Origin: Pseudomonas sp. SG20056
GTDB lineage: Bacteria; Pseudomonadota; Gammaproteobacteria; Pseudomonadales; Pseudomonadaceae
Assembly (NCBI RefSeq): GCF_031764535.1
Contig: NZ_CP134499.1
Location: forward strand, 372,001-436,000
Direction of reading: 5' to 3'
DNA: 64,000 bases
The first letter of the stretch is position 1. Each line of letters opens with the position of its first letter. Below, piece after piece: positions 41,551 to 51,567 of this stretch. The position numbers and the translations under genes were made by a program. Below the pieces are notes generated by a model that did not search any database, was not told the DNA's origin, and saw only the letters and a list, made by a program, of their open reading frames with translations.

Positions 41551-41985
41551 TTATTGCCACTTCAGGCGCGCCAGCTTCCACTCTTCACCCTCCAGCCACC
41601 ACTCCATCTCAACGATAAAGTGGCGGGCGCTGTCGGGGACCAGGCTTTCAGCGCCGACCAGGGCAACCTGGGCTTCGGTGAAACCTTTCTCGCGATAGGT
41701 TTCGTGGACGTAGCTGGCTTTGCTCAGGGCCAGCACTTCGACGTTCTTGTGGCGCATAAACAGCAGCAACATGGTGCGCTGCGCCCACTCACGGTCAAAT
41801 TCGCCCTGGGCCGAGAACTGCGGGTGCAGCTGGTCAAGTACCGCGTTGTTCTTCTTCGCTTCCAGGTTGTCCTGCAGTTGTTGCACGGCTGCTTCCAGCG
41901 CGGCCTGCGGGTCATCCCGGGCGCCGCAGCCGGCGAGCAGGGTGCAAAACAGTAGGAAAGCTAAGGCAAATATCCGTGTTGGCAT
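41551..41985 (-). CDS. Hypothetical lipoprotein
   Basis: 144 residues from ATG 41985, which has a perfect AAGGAG six bases upstream. An ATG six codons earlier is open, but it would use that ribosome-binding site as coding sequence. Lipobox LAGC (MPTRIFALAFLLFCTLLAGC). The mature part has a helical stretch (AALEAAVQQLQDNLEAKKN) and an NTF2-like beta region (HFIVEMEWWLEGEEWKLARLKWQ). Family not recognised. Convergent with the methyltransferase-like gene. Confidence 0.82.
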   Translation of the reverse strand: MPTRIFALAFLLFCTLLAGCGARDDPQAALEAAVQQLQDNLEAKKNNAVLDQLHPQFSAQGEFDREWAQRTMLLLFMRHKNVEVLALSKASYVHETYREKGFTEAQVALVGAESLVPDSARHFIVEMEWWLEGEEWKLARLKWQ

Positions 41986-42108
41986 GCTGAACTCCTTTTT
42001 CATGGTTATGATGCCCGGCAGAGCTTAAAGCGGTTGCGCCCGTGGTTGTTCGGCGCGAGGCCTTCAACGTTACGCCGCGCATTATTCAGGTCAAGTCAGG
42101 AGCATGCC

Positions 42109-43080
42109 ATGCAGACCTTGTATCCGGAGATTAAACCCTACGCCCGTCATGAGCTGGCGGTGCAGGCGCCGCACGTGCTGTATGTCGACGAGAGTGGTTC
42201 GCCGGATGGTTTGCCTGTGGTGTTTATTCATGGTGGCCCGGGCGCCGGCTGCGACGCGGCGAGCCGGCGCTATTTCGACCCCAACCTGTACCGTATTGTC
42301 ACCTTTGATCAGCGTGGCTGCGGCCGTTCTACACCGCACGCCAGCCTGGAGAACAACACTACTCAAGCACTGATCGCTGACATGGAGCAGATCCGCGAGC
42401 ACCTCGGCATAGACAAGTGGGTGCTGTTCGGCGGCTCATGGGGTTCGACCCTGGCGCTGGCTTATGCTCAGGCTCATCCGCAGCGCGTGCATGGGCTGAT
42501 TCTGCGCGGCATCTTCCTGTGTCGCCCGCAGGAAATTCAGTGGTTTTACCAGGAAGGGGCGAGCCGCCTATTCCCCGATTACTGGGAAGATTACCTCGCG
42601 CCGATCCCTGCAGATGAGCGCGGTGATCTGGTACAGGCCTTCTACAAACGCCTGACCGGCCCGGATCAGATAGCCCAGATGCATGCTGCCAAAGCCTGGT
42701 CGACCTGGGAAGGGCGTACTGCCACCCTGCGCCCCAATCCTCAGGTGGTTGACCGTTTCAGTGACGCCCACCGCGCGCTGTCGATTGCCCGCATCGAATG
42801 CCATTACTTCGTCAATAACGCCTTCCTCGAAACCGATCAGCTGCTGCGCGACATGCCGAAGATTGCCCACTTGCCCGGGGTGATCGTACACGGCCGCTAT
42901 GACGTGATCTGCCCGCTGGACAACGCCTGGGCGTTGCACCAGGCCTGGCCGAACAGCGAGCTGCAGATCATCCGCGATGCCGGCCATTCGGCTGCTGAAA
43001 CCGGGATCACCGACGCGCTGGTGCGCGCCGCCGACGAACTGGCGCGGCGCCTACTCAACCTGTCTCCGGACGAAGCATGA
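42109..43080 (+). CDS. pip: Proline iminopeptidase (alpha/beta hydrolase)
   Basis: 323 residues from ATG 42109 (CAGGAG upstream), the expected length; the frame is open 25 codons further up but without a domain. Peptidase family S33 motifs: oxyanion HGGPGAGC, nucleophile GGSWGS, catalytic Asp in HGRYDVICP and His in DAGHSAAE. It removes N-terminal proline from peptides in the cytoplasm. The stop overlaps the dtd start by four bases (ATGA), so the two are coupled. I recall the same pair in P. aeruginosa. Confidence 0.95.
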   Translation: MQTLYPEIKPYARHELAVQAPHVLYVDESGSPDGLPVVFIHGGPGAGCDAASRRYFDPNLYRIVTFDQRGCGRSTPHASLENNTTQALIADMEQIREHLGIDKWVLFGGSWGSTLALAYAQAHPQRVHGLILRGIFLCRPQEIQWFYQEGASRLFPDYWEDYLAPIPADERGDLVQAFYKRLTGPDQIAQMHAAKAWSTWEGRTATLRPNPQVVDRFSDAHRALSIARIECHYFVNNAFLETDQLLRDMPKIAHLPGVIVHGRYDVICPLDNAWALHQAWPNSELQIIRDAGHSAAETGITDALVRAADELARRLLNLSPDEA

Positions 43081-43514
43081 AGGCACTGATTCAACGGGTG
43101 CGTGGCGCCCGAGTAGAAGTGGCGGGTGAGGTGGTTGGCGCAATTGATCAGGGCCTGCTGGCACTGGTGGGCGTCGAGCCGCAGGACACCCCAGCCAGTG
43201 TCGAGAAAATTCTGCACAAGCTGCTCAACTACCGCGTGTTCAGCGATGCCGCCGGCAAGATGAATCTGTCGCTCAGCGATAGTGGCGGCGGCCTGCTGCT
43301 GGTGTCGCAATTCACCCTGGCCGCCGACACCAAGAGCGGCCTGCGCCCAAGCTTTTCCAGTGCCGCACCACCGGCATTGGGCGCAGAGCTGTTCGACCTG
43401 CTGGTCGCCCAGGCACGCGGCAAACACCCGCAGGTCGCCACTGGCCAGTTCGGTGCCGATATGCAGGTGCATCTGGTCAATGACGGGCCGGTGACCTTTT
43501 TGCTGGAAAGCTAG
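43077..43514 (+). CDS. dtd: D-aminoacyl-tRNA deacylase
   Basis: 145 residues, full length. The two conserved motifs are intact: [17 protein letters not shown] and [11 protein letters not shown] near the C-terminus (the Gly-cisPro-like and Thr active-site loops). It hydrolyses D-aminoacyl-tRNA, protecting translation from D-amino acids. Four-base overlap with pip. Confidence 0.97.
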   Translation: MKALIQRVRGARVEVAGEVVGAIDQGLLALVGVEPQDTPASVEKILHKLLNYRVFSDAAGKMNLSLSDSGGGLLLVSQFTLAADTKSGLRPSFSSAAPPALGAELFDLLVAQARGKHPQVATGQFGADMQVHLVNDGPVTFLLES

Positions 43515-43521
43515 CAGCCCG

Positions 43522-44109
43522 CTAACGCGCCAGGGCTTCGGCAACAAAGTCCAGGCGATCCTGGCCGAAGTGCATCTCCTGGCCGATGAAGAAGGTCGGT
43601 GCGCCAAACACGCCGCGCTTGATCGCTTCTTCAGTGGTGGCCTTGAGGCGTTCCTTCACCGCTTCATCGCTGACCAGTTGCTCAAACTCACTCAGGTCGA
43701 AACCCGCGCTGCTCAATACTTCTGCCACGACCTCAGGCTTGCTGAGGTTTTTCTGTTGCACCCACAGCGCTTCGAAGAGGGTTTTCACATAGTGCTCGAA
43801 GCGTTCGCTGCCCTGATAACCGGCTGCGCCGCGCATCAGAGTGAGGGTGTTGATCGGGAAATGCGGATTGAAGGCCATCGGCACGCCATAGCGGCTGGCA
43901 AAGCGTGCGAGGTCCCTGAGCATCCAGGCGCCCTTGCTTGGGATCATGACCGGCGACTGGTTGCCGGTGGCTTTGAATACGCCACCGAGCAACATCGGTC
44001 GCCAGATAAGCTGCGCGCCGGCTTCGCGGGCGATTCGCAGCACCTGGGTCCAGGCCAGGTAGCTGGCTGGGCTGCCGAAATCGAAAAAGAATTCCAGGGT
44101 TTTGCTCAT
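43522..44109 (-). CDS. 2-hydroxychromene-2-carboxylate isomerase-like protein (DsbA superfamily)
   Basis: 195 residues with a thioredoxin-like fold of GST-kappa type: FFFDFGSPASYLAWTQVLRI at the N-terminus (the Ser in FGSP is the glutathione-contacting residue), LLGGVFKATGNQSP, and GVFGAPTFFIGQEMHFGQDRLDFV at the C-terminus. The family isomerises aromatic-degradation intermediates using glutathione. The real substrate here is unknown. It lies 46 bases downstream of the SDR gene on the same strand and is probably co-regulated with it by the HxlR protein. Confidence 0.87.
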   Translation of the reverse strand: MSKTLEFFFDFGSPASYLAWTQVLRIAREAGAQLIWRPMLLGGVFKATGNQSPVMIPSKGAWMLRDLARFASRYGVPMAFNPHFPINTLTLMRGAAGYQGSERFEHYVKTLFEALWVQQKNLSKPEVVAEVLSSAGFDLSEFEQLVSDEAVKERLKATTEEAIKRGVFGAPTFFIGQEMHFGQDRLDFVAEALAR

Positions 44110-44155
44110 TGCATGCTCCTTTGGGAGATTTTGTTATTGGGCGAGCGCGCAGTCG

Positions 44156-44884
44156 TTAGAACGTCTCAGACCATGGCCGCAGATCCAGCTCATGCACCCA
44201 GCAATCACGAGGCTGGCAATGGATCTGCCAGTAGGTGTCAGCGATGTGGTTGGGATTGAGAATACCGTCCTGATCCTTGAGCTGGTACAGCTGCGGAAAG
44301 GTGTCGCGGATAAACGCGGTATCGATGGCCCCGTCGATAATCGGGTGGGCGACATGAATGCCCTTGGGGCCGAGTTCGCGGGCCATGCTTTGAGCCAGCG
44401 CGCGCAAGGCGAACTTGGCGCTGGCGAAGGCAGAGAAATTTGCCCGGCCGCGCAAGGAAGCGGTGGCGCCGGTAAAGATGATCGTGCCCTGGCCACGCGG
44501 CAGCATCACTTTGGCGGCTTCACGGCCGGTGAGAAAACCGGCCAGCGCGGCCATTTCCCAAACCTTGCGGTAGACCCGCTCGGTGGTTTCGGTGATGGAA
44601 AACTGTACGTTGGCGCCGATATTGAACACCACCGCATGCAGCGGGCCGACCTCGCGTTCGATGGTGGCGAACAGCTCGACCACCTGCTCCTCGACCCGCG
44701 CATCGCAGCCAAAGGCGCGGGCAGTTCCGCCAGCCGCTTCGATCTCCGCCACCAATGGCACGAGTTTCTCGGCGTTGCGTCGTGCCACGCAGGCGACATA
44801 ACCCTCGCGGGCGAAGCGTTTGGCGATGGCGCCGCCGGTGGCATCACCAGCGCCGACGACCAGAATTGTTTTGCGTTCGCTCAT
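44156..44884 (-). CDS. Short-chain dehydrogenase/reductase with altered catalytic residues
   Basis: 242 residues from ATG 44884 (GGAGA upstream). The Rossmann fold starts ILVVGAGDATGGAIAKRFA. FNIGAN stands for the usual NNAG. The usual catalytic Tyr-x-x-x-Lys is F153-A-S-A-K157 and the Ser region is TGATAS, so the Tyr is replaced by Phe. I remember this FASAK form from a whole SDR subgroup, so it is a subgroup trait and not a local mutation. The chemistry is therefore uncertain. Divergent from an HxlR regulator with a two-copy operator in between; the isomerase gene follows. Confidence 0.87.
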   Translation of the reverse strand: MSERKTILVVGAGDATGGAIAKRFAREGYVACVARRNAEKLVPLVAEIEAAGGTARAFGCDARVEEQVVELFATIEREVGPLHAVVFNIGANVQFSITETTERVYRKVWEMAALAGFLTGREAAKVMLPRGQGTIIFTGATASLRGRANFSAFASAKFALRALAQSMARELGPKGIHVAHPIIDGAIDTAFIRDTFPQLYQLKDQDGILNPNHIADTYWQIHCQPRDCWVHELDLRPWSETF

Positions 44885-44898
44885 TGCTGTCTCCATCA

Positions 44899-44944
44899 GT
44901 TCTATTTTGGAACCTGGTTCGATAGTCGGTTCCATTTTGGAACC
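44899..44944. promoter_or_regulatory. Two-copy palindromic operator between SDR and HxlR genes
   Basis: Perfect inverted repeat GGTTCCATTTTGGAACC (44928-44944; 7-bp arms, 3-base centre). A related copy GTTCTATTTTGGAACC lies at 44899-44914. The two begin 29 bases apart, about three helical turns. Both share ATTTTGGAACCTG. The position between divergent genes, one of them a winged-helix regulator, makes this its likely binding site. Confidence 0.75.
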
Positions 44945-44984
44945 TGTCAAGCTATGGTGAGCCATTGCTGTTGGAGGTTGGCTT

Positions 44985-45482
44985 ATGCGTTGGGAAGAAC
45001 TGGAGCAACAACCCTGCTCGCTGGCCCGCACCCTGTCGGTGGTGGGGGATCGCTGGACGCTGCTGGTGCTGCGCGAGAGTTTTCTCGGTATTCGCCGCTT
45101 TGACGAGTTCGAGAAACGCCTGGGGATTACCCGCCATGTGCTCGCCGATCGCCTGAAAAAGCTGGCGGAGGCAGGGGTGCTGGACAAGGTGGCGTATCAG
45201 CAGCGGCCGTTGCGTGAGGAGTACTGCCTGAGCGCCAAGGGGCGTGATCTGTATCCGGCCATCATGGCGCTGGTGCATTGGGGCGACCGCTATATGAGCG
45301 GCGCCGAGGGTGCACCGATCCGGCACATCCACCGCAGCTGCGGGCAGCCGATGCATGGCGTACTGGTGTGTTCGGACTGTGGTGAGCCGCTGCAGCCGAG
45401 GGATGTACAGTTGGAGGAAGCGCCTGCGCTCAGGGGTCAGCTACTGCCAGCGCATTGGCATCAACTGCAGGATCAGGGTTAG
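44985..45482 (+). CDS. HxlR-family winged-helix transcriptional regulator
   Basis: 165 residues. The HxlR domain is at the N-terminus: CSLARTLSVVGDRWTLLVLRESFLGIRRFDEFEKRLGITRHVLADRLKKL (in parts), with the paired winged helix. The C-terminal extension carries CGQPMHGVLVCSDCGEP, a four-cysteine (CX10-CXXC-like) arrangement that might bind metal. It probably represses the divergent SDR gene and itself through the palindromes in the 100-base gap. The inducer is unknown. The stop overlaps the end of the convergent rsmE gene by four bases. Confidence 0.9.
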   Translation: MRWEELEQQPCSLARTLSVVGDRWTLLVLRESFLGIRRFDEFEKRLGITRHVLADRLKKLAEAGVLDKVAYQQRPLREEYCLSAKGRDLYPAIMALVHWGDRYMSGAEGAPIRHIHRSCGQPMHGVLVCSDCGEPLQPRDVQLEEAPALRGQLLPAHWHQLQDQG

Positions 45483-46186
45483 AACAGGCGCGCCAGTAAT
45501 GCAGTCACTGCTGTTTCCACCCGCAGAATTCGCGCGCCCAGCTGCACCGGTTGCAGGCCGGCTTCGGTGAGCTTTTCCACTTCGTAGGGAATCCAGCCGC
45601 CTTCCGGGCCGATGGCCAGCGTCACTGGTTGTTCGACTGCGCGCGGGCAGGCTGGGAAGTCGCCGGGATGGCCGACCAAGCCCACTGTGCCAGCAGCGAT
45701 GCCAGGCAGCTGATCTTCGACAAAGGGCTTGAAGCGCTTCTCGATAATGACTTCCGGCAGCACGGTATCGCGGGCCTGTTCCAGGCCGAGAATCAGCTGT
45801 TCGCGAATCGCTGCGGGTTCGAGGAAAGGCGTCTGCCAGAAGCTTTTTTCCACCCGGTAGCTGTTCAGCAGAATCAGCCGAGGCACGCCCATACTGCTGA
45901 CGGTTTGTAACACACGCCGCAGCATCTTCGGCCGGGGCAGGGCGAGCAGCAGGGTCAGGGGTAGTTTCTCAGGCGGCGGATGATCGAGCTCCACAGACAA
46001 CTCGGCCTGCTCAGCATCCAGGCGCAGCAATTGGCCGCTGCCCATCAGGCCATTCAGGCGGCCTACGCGCAGGCTGTCGCCCGCTTCGGCGCGGTGCACG
46101 TCATGCAGGTGCTTGAGGCGACGGCCGCTGAGCAGCACGCGGTCGGCAGCGATAAAGTCGCCGTCTTCCAGCAGCAGCAGGTTCAC
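45479..46186 (-). CDS. rsmE: 16S rRNA m3U1498 methyltransferase
   Basis: 235 residues with the PUA-like N-terminal domain ([27 protein letters not shown]) and a SPOUT/knot C-terminal domain ending [37 protein letters not shown] (in parts), the RsmE signature. It methylates U1498 in the decoding centre using S-adenosylmethionine. It is the last gene of a reverse operon after tatC and overlaps it by four bases. Confidence 0.95.
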   Translation of the reverse strand: MNLLLLEDGDFIAADRVLLSGRRLKHLHDVHRAEAGDSLRVGRLNGLMGSGQLLRLDAEQAELSVELDHPPPEKLPLTLLLALPRPKMLRRVLQTVSSMGVPRLILLNSYRVEKSFWQTPFLEPAAIREQLILGLEQARDTVLPEVIIEKRFKPFVEDQLPGIAAGTVGLVGHPGDFPACPRAVEQPVTLAIGPEGGWIPYEVEKLTEAGLQPVQLGARILRVETAVTALLARLF

Positions 46187-46986
46187 GGTTGTGCAGCGGG
46201 TGGTTGGTCGTTGGTCGAACTGTCGCTTTCCTCTGTCGCCGCGGTTTCCTCGTCGTCACGGCGCTTGACCAGGCTGCCGCACAGCAGGCCTGCTTCAAAC
46301 AGCAACCACATGGGTACGGCCAGCAGGGTTTGCGAGAACACGTCTGGCGGTGTCAGCACCATGCCAACGACGAAGCAGCCAACGATCACATAGGGCCGGC
46401 TTTTACGCAGGGTTGCGACATCGACCACGCCAACCCAGATCAGCAAAAAGGTCGCGATGGGGATTTCGAAGGCCACGCCAAAGGCGAAGAACAGGGTCAG
46501 AACGAAATCCAGGTACTGACCGATATCGGTCATCATCGCCACGCCTTCCGGGGTCACGCTGGCGAAGAAGCCGAACATGATCGGGAACACCACGAAGTAG
46601 GCGAAGGCCATTCCCGCATAGAACAGCAGGATGCTGGAGATCAGCAGCGGGACGGCAATGCGCTTCTCATGCTTGTACAGCCCCGGCGCGATAAAGCCCC
46701 AGATCTGATGCAGGATGATCGGGATGGCCAGAAATAGCGCGACCATCAGGGTCAACTTGAACGGCGTGAGAAACGGCGAGGCCACACCGGTGGCGATCAT
46801 CGTTGCACCTTCCGGCAAGTAAGCGCGCAGTGGCGCGGCGACCAGTGCGTAGATGTCCTGAGAGAAATAGAACAGCCCGGCAAACAGGGCGAACACCGCT
46901 GCGACAATGCGCAGCAGGCGCGTGCGCAGTTCGGTCAGGTGGGAGACCAGGGGCATTTCCTGATCGCTGTCCGGTCGTTGGCTCAT
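46183..46986 (-). CDS. tatC: Sec-independent protein translocase TatC
   Basis: 267 residues with six membrane helices. The TatC marks [11 protein letters not shown] near the N-terminus and [16 protein letters not shown] later are present, as is the conserved Glu of the signal-peptide site. It recognises twin-arginine signal peptides in the inner membrane together with TatB. The C-terminus is acidic ([15 protein letters not shown]). It overlaps tatB and rsmE by four bases each. Confidence 0.97.
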   Translation of the reverse strand: MSQRPDSDQEMPLVSHLTELRTRLLRIVAAVFALFAGLFYFSQDIYALVAAPLRAYLPEGATMIATGVASPFLTPFKLTLMVALFLAIPIILHQIWGFIAPGLYKHEKRIAVPLLISSILLFYAGMAFAYFVVFPIMFGFFASVTPEGVAMMTDIGQYLDFVLTLFFAFGVAFEIPIATFLLIWVGVVDVATLRKSRPYVIVGCFVVGMVLTPPDVFSQTLLAVPMWLLFEAGLLCGSLVKRRDDEETAATEESDSSTNDQPPAAQP

Positions 46987-47339
46987 GGTTGTGGGCTTTT
47001 GTCCTGACGGGTGCTGTCGGTAGCGGCTGCCGGCTCTGCGGCGGGTGCAGCGTTGGTTGTGCTCGGTTCGCTGGTACTGCTAAGCGGCGCGCTGAGGCTT
47101 TGTTTCATCGCGTTCATTTCCCGCTCCAGCTCAAGGATCTGCTCGTTATGCAGCTGGCGGCGGATTTCATCCGCGCCGATCTCACGCTCGACCTCAGCCT
47201 TGATCGCGCTGAAGCTGCGTTTGATCCGACCGATCCACAAACCGGCCGTGCGCACTGCGCCGGGCAGGCGATCAGGCCCCAGCACCACCAGGGCGACGAT
47301 GCCGACCAGCAGCAGTTCGGTAAAGCCGATATCAAACAT
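46983..47339 (-). CDS. tatB: Sec-independent protein translocase TatB
   Basis: 118 residues: an N-terminal membrane helix [21 protein letters not shown] with the conserved Glu8, a GPDRLP hinge, an amphipathic helix and an Ala/Ser/Pro-rich tail. It forms the receptor with TatC. It begins three bases after tatA. Confidence 0.96.
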   Translation of the reverse strand: MFDIGFTELLLVGIVALVVLGPDRLPGAVRTAGLWIGRIKRSFSAIKAEVEREIGADEIRRQLHNEQILELEREMNAMKQSLSAPLSSTSEPSTTNAAPAAEPAAATDSTRQDKSPQP

Positions 47340-47342
47340 GGC

Positions 47343-47582
47343 TTAGTCTTTTTTCGCCGGTTCTTCGACCTTGCGCGCCTGAGCGTCGATGGTCTGACCT
47401 TTCGGCTCGTCCACGGCCGGGGCCGGCTTCTCAGCGTCGCCGTTGTCCATCGACTTACGGAAGCCCTTGATCGCGTCGCCCAGGTCAGAACCCAGGCCCT
47501 TGAGGCGCTTGGTGCCGAACAGCATGACCACGATCAGCAGGATGATCAGGAGTTGCCAGATGCTAATGCCACCGAATCCCAT
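47343..47582 (-). CDS. tatA: Sec-independent protein translocase TatA
   Basis: 79 residues: a membrane helix ([18 protein letters not shown]), the [24 protein letters not shown] amphipathic region and a charged tail. TatA oligomerises to let folded proteins cross the inner membrane. It follows hisE by 28 bases on the reverse strand; the his and tat genes probably share a transcript. Confidence 0.96.
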   Translation of the reverse strand: MGFGGISIWQLLIILLIVVMLFGTKRLKGLGSDLGDAIKGFRKSMDNGDAEKPAPAVDEPKGQTIDAQARKVEEPAKKD

Positions 47583-47610
47583 AATGCGTACTCCGAAAGT
47601 GAAGGTTTAA

Positions 47611-47943
47611 TCAGTCTTGCGAGCGTGCGGCTTTTTCCGCGTGCCCGGAGAGGCCGAAGCGCCGGTCCAACTCGTCCAATACGGCCTGGGGGTGCTGGCC
47701 GAGGGCGGCAAGCATAACCAGGCTGTGGAACCACAGGTCGGCGGTTTCATAAATCACATCGCTGCAGTCGCCGCTGACGGCTGCATCTTTGGCCGCGAGG
47801 ATGGTTTCCACCGACTCCTCACCGACCTTTTCCAGAATCTTATTCAGGCCCTTGTGGTACAGGCTGGCGACATACGAGCTGTCGGCGGCAGCGCCTTTGC
47901 GCGACTCCAGCACCTCGGCCAGGCGGCTCAGGGTATCAGTCAT
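47611..47943 (-). CDS. hisE: Phosphoribosyl-ATP pyrophosphohydrolase
   Basis: 110 residues from ATG 47943 ([18 protein letters not shown]), chosen to match the family start; ATG 47958 overlaps the hisI end and is also possible. MazG-like helical fold with [13 protein letters not shown] and [14 protein letters not shown] holding the metal ligands. It catalyses the second step of histidine synthesis. In this organism it is separate from hisI, as in other pseudomonads. Confidence 0.95.
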   Translation of the reverse strand: MTDTLSRLAEVLESRKGAAADSSYVASLYHKGLNKILEKVGEESVETILAAKDAAVSGDCSDVIYETADLWFHSLVMLAALGQHPQAVLDELDRRFGLSGHAEKAARSQD

Positions 47944-47950
47944 GGCCGAG

Positions 47951-48352
47951 TCACTCATGGGTATGTCCTGCGCTGTAGATGGCATGCGGGTCTTTCAGCA
48001 CCGCTTCGACGATTTTCCAGGTGCCGTTCTCAAACACCCGGTAAAAGCAGCTCTCGCGGCCGGTGTGGCAGGCGATACCGCCCAGCTGTTCAACCATCAG
48101 GATGATCACGTCAGCGTCGCAGTCCAGGCGCATTTCATGCAGTTTCTGCACATGCCCGGATTCTTCGCCCTTACGCCAGAGTTTGCCGCGCGAGCGTGAC
48201 CAGTAGATGGCACGTTGTTCGGTGGCCGTCAGGGACAGAGCCTCACGGTTCATCCAGGCCATCATCAGCACACGGCCGGTCTTGTGGTCCTGGGCGATGG
48301 CCGGTACCAGGCCGTCGCTGTTCCAATTGATGTCGTCGAGCCAGTCAGTCAT
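47951..48352 (-). CDS. hisI: Phosphoribosyl-AMP cyclohydrolase
   Basis: 133 residues. The zinc- and magnesium-binding residues are in [14 protein letters not shown] and [12 protein letters not shown]. It opens the adenine ring of PR-AMP, third step of histidine synthesis. The stop (TGA 47951-47953) lies within eight bases of the hisE start, so the two are translated together. Start: ATG with weak ribosome-binding site, 67 bases after ubiB. Confidence 0.96.
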   Translation of the reverse strand: MTDWLDDINWNSDGLVPAIAQDHKTGRVLMMAWMNREALSLTATEQRAIYWSRSRGKLWRKGEESGHVQKLHEMRLDCDADVIILMVEQLGGIACHTGRESCFYRVFENGTWKIVEAVLKDPHAIYSAGHTHE

Positions 48353-48419
48353 TGCAAGTTCCGCCCATCTCGGGCTGTCTGATTCAGAAAGCTAGTGTGC
48401 CAGTGCCTACCCGGTGTGG

Positions 48420-50009
48420 CTATCGGCGCAGCACCAGATAGAGGCCGCCCGCCAGCATTAGCCAGCTCGGCCAGGCGATCAGGCTCAGCGCCAGGCCCTG
48501 AGTAGCGGCGCCACCGATCAGCGCTGCGCCGAGCAAGCGTGCAGGCCATTGGCGGCGCGCCACGGGTTGTTCCTGGCGGCTGACCGGTTGCTGATTGAGG
48601 CGCTCCAGGGTTTCACGGGCAATTTGCGACAGGTGCGGCACCTGCTCGGCCTGCAGTTGCAGGTTGCGCAGCAGCTGCAGCGGGCTGATGCGCTCACGCA
48701 TCCAGCGCTCGAGGAACGGTTGGGCGGTGTTCCACAGGTCCAGGTCGGGGTAGAGCTGGCGGCCCAGGCCTTCGATATTCAGCAGGGTTTTTTGCAGCAG
48801 CACCAGCTGCGGCTGCACTTCCATATTGAAGCGTCGCGCGGTTTGGAACAGGCGCAGCAGCACCTGGCCGAAGGAGATGTCCTTCAGCGGCTTCTCGAAA
48901 ATCGGCTCGCACACCGTGCGGATCGCCGCCTCGAAATCATTGATCTTGGTTTCTGCCGGCACCCAGCCAGAGTCGATATGCAACTGCGCCACGCGACGGT
49001 AATCGCGCTTGAAGAAGGCAATCAGGTTGCGCGCCAGGTAGTCCTGATCTTCAGCGGTGAGGCTGCCGATGATGCCGCAGTCGATCGCGATGTATTGCGG
49101 GTTCCATGGCGTGCGCGTGCTGACGAAGATGTTGCCGGGGTGCATGTCGGCATGGAAGAAACTGTCGCGGAACACCTGGGTGAAGAAAATCTCCACGCCG
49201 CGTTCGGCTAGCAGTTTCATATCGGTGCGCTGATCGGCCAGGGTTTCCAGGTCGGTAACCTGAATGCCGTAGATGCGCTCCATGACCAGCACCTTCGGCC
49301 GGCAATAGTCCCAGTACACTTGCGGCACATAGAGCAGCGGCGAGCCTTCGAAGTTGCGCCGCAGCTGGCTGGCGTTGGCCGCTTCGCGCAGCAGGTCGAG
49401 TTCGTCGTAAATGGTCTTTTCGTAATCGCTGACCACTTCCACCGGGCGCAGGCGGCGCGCGTCCGCGGAGGCGCGCTCGGCCACTTTGGCCAGTAGAAAC
49501 AGCCAGGCGATGTCCTGCTCAATGACCGGTTTCAAGCCTGGGCGGATGACTTTTACCACCACTTCTTCGCCGCTTTTCAGCTGCGCGGCATGCACCTGGG
49601 CGACCGAAGCCGATGCCAGCGGTTGCGTATCAAAGCGGGCAAACACTTCACCGACCTTTGCGCCCAATTGGGATTCGATCAGTGCCAGCGCTTTGGCCGG
49701 GTCGAAGGGCGGTACCTGATCCTGCAGCTTGGCCAGCTCGTCAGCGATATCAGTGGGCAACAGGTCGCGGCGGGTGGAAAGCAGTTGGCCAAACTTGATA
49801 AAGATCGGCCCCAGTTCTTCCAGCGCCAGACGCAGACGTGCGCCGCGCGACAGCAGCAGGTCGCGGCGCGGTAACCAGCGCCAGGGCAGCACATAACGCA
49901 GTAAGCGAGCCCAGAAAGGCAGCGGCAGGGCGAATAACAGGTCGTCCAGCTGGTAGCGGATGACTACGCGCTGGATACGCAACAGACGACGAACGGCAAG
50001 CAGCTTCAT
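48420..50009 (-). CDS. ubiB: Ubiquinone biosynthesis regulatory kinase-like protein UbiB
   Basis: 529 residues of the ABC1/ADCK atypical kinase family. The KxGQ motif is in [16 protein letters not shown], followed by VVVKVIRP (ATP Lys), [11 protein letters not shown] (catalytic loop) and AIDCGIIG (DFG-like). One or two C-terminal membrane helices ([24 protein letters not shown]) anchor it. It is an ATPase that supports ubiquinone synthesis. Third gene of ubiE-ubiJ-ubiB, overlapping ubiJ by four bases. Confidence 0.96.
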   Translation of the reverse strand: MKLLAVRRLLRIQRVVIRYQLDDLLFALPLPFWARLLRYVLPWRWLPRRDLLLSRGARLRLALEELGPIFIKFGQLLSTRRDLLPTDIADELAKLQDQVPPFDPAKALALIESQLGAKVGEVFARFDTQPLASASVAQVHAAQLKSGEEVVVKVIRPGLKPVIEQDIAWLFLLAKVAERASADARRLRPVEVVSDYEKTIYDELDLLREAANASQLRRNFEGSPLLYVPQVYWDYCRPKVLVMERIYGIQVTDLETLADQRTDMKLLAERGVEIFFTQVFRDSFFHADMHPGNIFVSTRTPWNPQYIAIDCGIIGSLTAEDQDYLARNLIAFFKRDYRRVAQLHIDSGWVPAETKINDFEAAIRTVCEPIFEKPLKDISFGQVLLRLFQTARRFNMEVQPQLVLLQKTLLNIEGLGRQLYPDLDLWNTAQPFLERWMRERISPLQLLRNLQLQAEQVPHLSQIARETLERLNQQPVSRQEQPVARRQWPARLLGAALIGGAATQGLALSLIAWPSWLMLAGGLYLVLRR

Positions 50010-50623
50010 GCGATGGGCTTATGGCGTTGGGCGAGGCGCTCGATGCGCGCGTCGAGTCGGTCGAGGGATAGCTTGAGGTGGTCCAGTTCGGCGAAGCGCG
50101 CATCGGCTTCGCGCTGGCCGACCAGGCTGCGGGATTCTTCACTGAGGTAATCGGCCAGGTTCAGGCGCAGGCTGTCGAGCGCCTGGCTGCTCCAGTTCAC
50201 CCGACTGCGCAGATGGCCACCGAGCAGCTGGCTGCCGACTGGGCCGAGCCAGCGCGACAGTTCGTATTCCCAGTCCAGCTCAAGGTCCTGAAGGATTCCG
50301 GCCAGTTCCAGCAGGGCGGCGCTGTCGCCATCCAGCGTGACGTCCGGGCTGTGCAGGATGCTGGTCTTGTCGCGGCTCACGGCCAGGCGCAACAGGCTGG
50401 CGGCGGGGGCGCGCAAGTGACAATCAGCATCGCCGGCCCATTGCGCGGCCAGTTGCAGGCCGTTGGAGCTAGGCAGAATAAACAGCTGCAGATTTGGCGC
50501 GGCGCACTCCACGGCAATCACCCGACCGCTTAAGCGCGCCAGGCGCGGCAGCGCGGTGCTGTCCATAGCCAGCACGCGATTGAGGCCGAGTTCGACGCCG
50601 GCCAGCAGCCCGGTCAGCAGCAT
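50006..50623 (-). CDS. ubiJ: Ubiquinone biosynthesis accessory factor UbiJ
   Basis: 205 residues. An SCP2-like lipid-binding domain fills the first 110 residues ([32 protein letters not shown] and [15 protein letters not shown]). A C-terminal coiled region ([30 protein letters not shown]) follows. It helps assemble the soluble Ubi complex. It starts on the last base of ubiE and overlaps ubiB by four bases. Confidence 0.93.
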   Translation of the reverse strand: MLLTGLLAGVELGLNRVLAMDSTALPRLARLSGRVIAVECAAPNLQLFILPSSNGLQLAAQWAGDADCHLRAPAASLLRLAVSRDKTSILHSPDVTLDGDSAALLELAGILQDLELDWEYELSRWLGPVGSQLLGGHLRSRVNWSSQALDSLRLNLADYLSEESRSLVGQREADARFAELDHLKLSLDRLDARIERLAQRHKPIA

Positions 50624-51393
50624 CAGGGCTTGATGCCGCGGTGCAGGGCGACGATGCCGCCGGTCATATTGTGGAAGGTCACGCGCTCGAAACCGGCTTC
50701 AACCATCATCGCCTTGAGGGTGTCCTGATCCGGGTGCATGCGGATCGACTCGGCCAGGTAGCGGTAGCTTTCAGCGTCGTTGGTGATCAGTTTGCCGGCC
50801 AGCGGCATGAACTTGAACGAGTAGGCGTCGTAGAACTTCGACAGCAGCGGACTGGACGGTTTGGAGAATTCCAGGATCAGCAGGCGACCGCCGGGCTTGA
50901 GTACGCGCAGCATCGAGCGGATGGCATCTTCTTTATGCGTCACGTTGCGCAGGCCGAAGGCGATGGTCACCACGTCGAAATGGTTGTCCGGGAACGGCAG
51001 CTTCTCCGCATCGGCCTGGACGAAGCTGACGTTGCCGGCCACGCCCTTGTCGAGCAGGCGATCACGGCCGACGCGCAGCATCGATTCGTTGATATCGGCC
51101 AACACCACTTCGCCAGTCGGGCCGACCAGGCTGGAAAACTTGCGGGTCAGATCGCCCGTGCCGCCAGCAATATCCAGCACCCGATTGCCGCTGCGCACGC
51201 CAGACAGTTCGATGGTGAAACGCTTCCACAAGCGGTGCATGCCGCCAGACAGCACGTCGTTCATCAGGTCGTACTTGGCCGCGACCGAGTGAAAGACTTC
51301 GGCGACTTTTTCCGCCTTCTGGCTTTCCGGCACGCTCTGGAAGCCAAAGTGCGTGGTGGGTTCGCTGTCGCTGCTCTTGCGCGGATCGTTCAT
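50623..51393 (-). CDS. ubiE: Ubiquinone/menaquinone C-methyltransferase
   Basis: 256 residues. Class I methyltransferase with [15 protein letters not shown] (motif I), [15 protein letters not shown] and [26 protein letters not shown], the last being the UbiE signature. It ends with [14 protein letters not shown]. It C-methylates the ring of 2-polyprenyl-6-methoxy-benzoquinol with S-adenosylmethionine. First gene of the ubi operon. Confidence 0.97.
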   Translation of the reverse strand: MNDPRKSSDSEPTTHFGFQSVPESQKAEKVAEVFHSVAAKYDLMNDVLSGGMHRLWKRFTIELSGVRSGNRVLDIAGGTGDLTRKFSSLVGPTGEVVLADINESMLRVGRDRLLDKGVAGNVSFVQADAEKLPFPDNHFDVVTIAFGLRNVTHKEDAIRSMLRVLKPGGRLLILEFSKPSSPLLSKFYDAYSFKFMPLAGKLITNDAESYRYLAESIRMHPDQDTLKAMMVEAGFERVTFHNMTGGIVALHRGIKP

Positions 51394-51567
51394 CGTGGCC
51401 TTTCCTAAAACACAGAGGCTGCATCTAAAGTGGCGGTCATTCTAAACCTAAAAGCCGCCCTAGGCTTCAAGCCGCGCGCGCAAGTAAAAGCCCGAAGGCG
51501 TTGCATACGTGCAGCTTGCTATAGTCTCGCGACCTAAGGTCGCAGTTAACGGGCGAGGAGAAATGCC

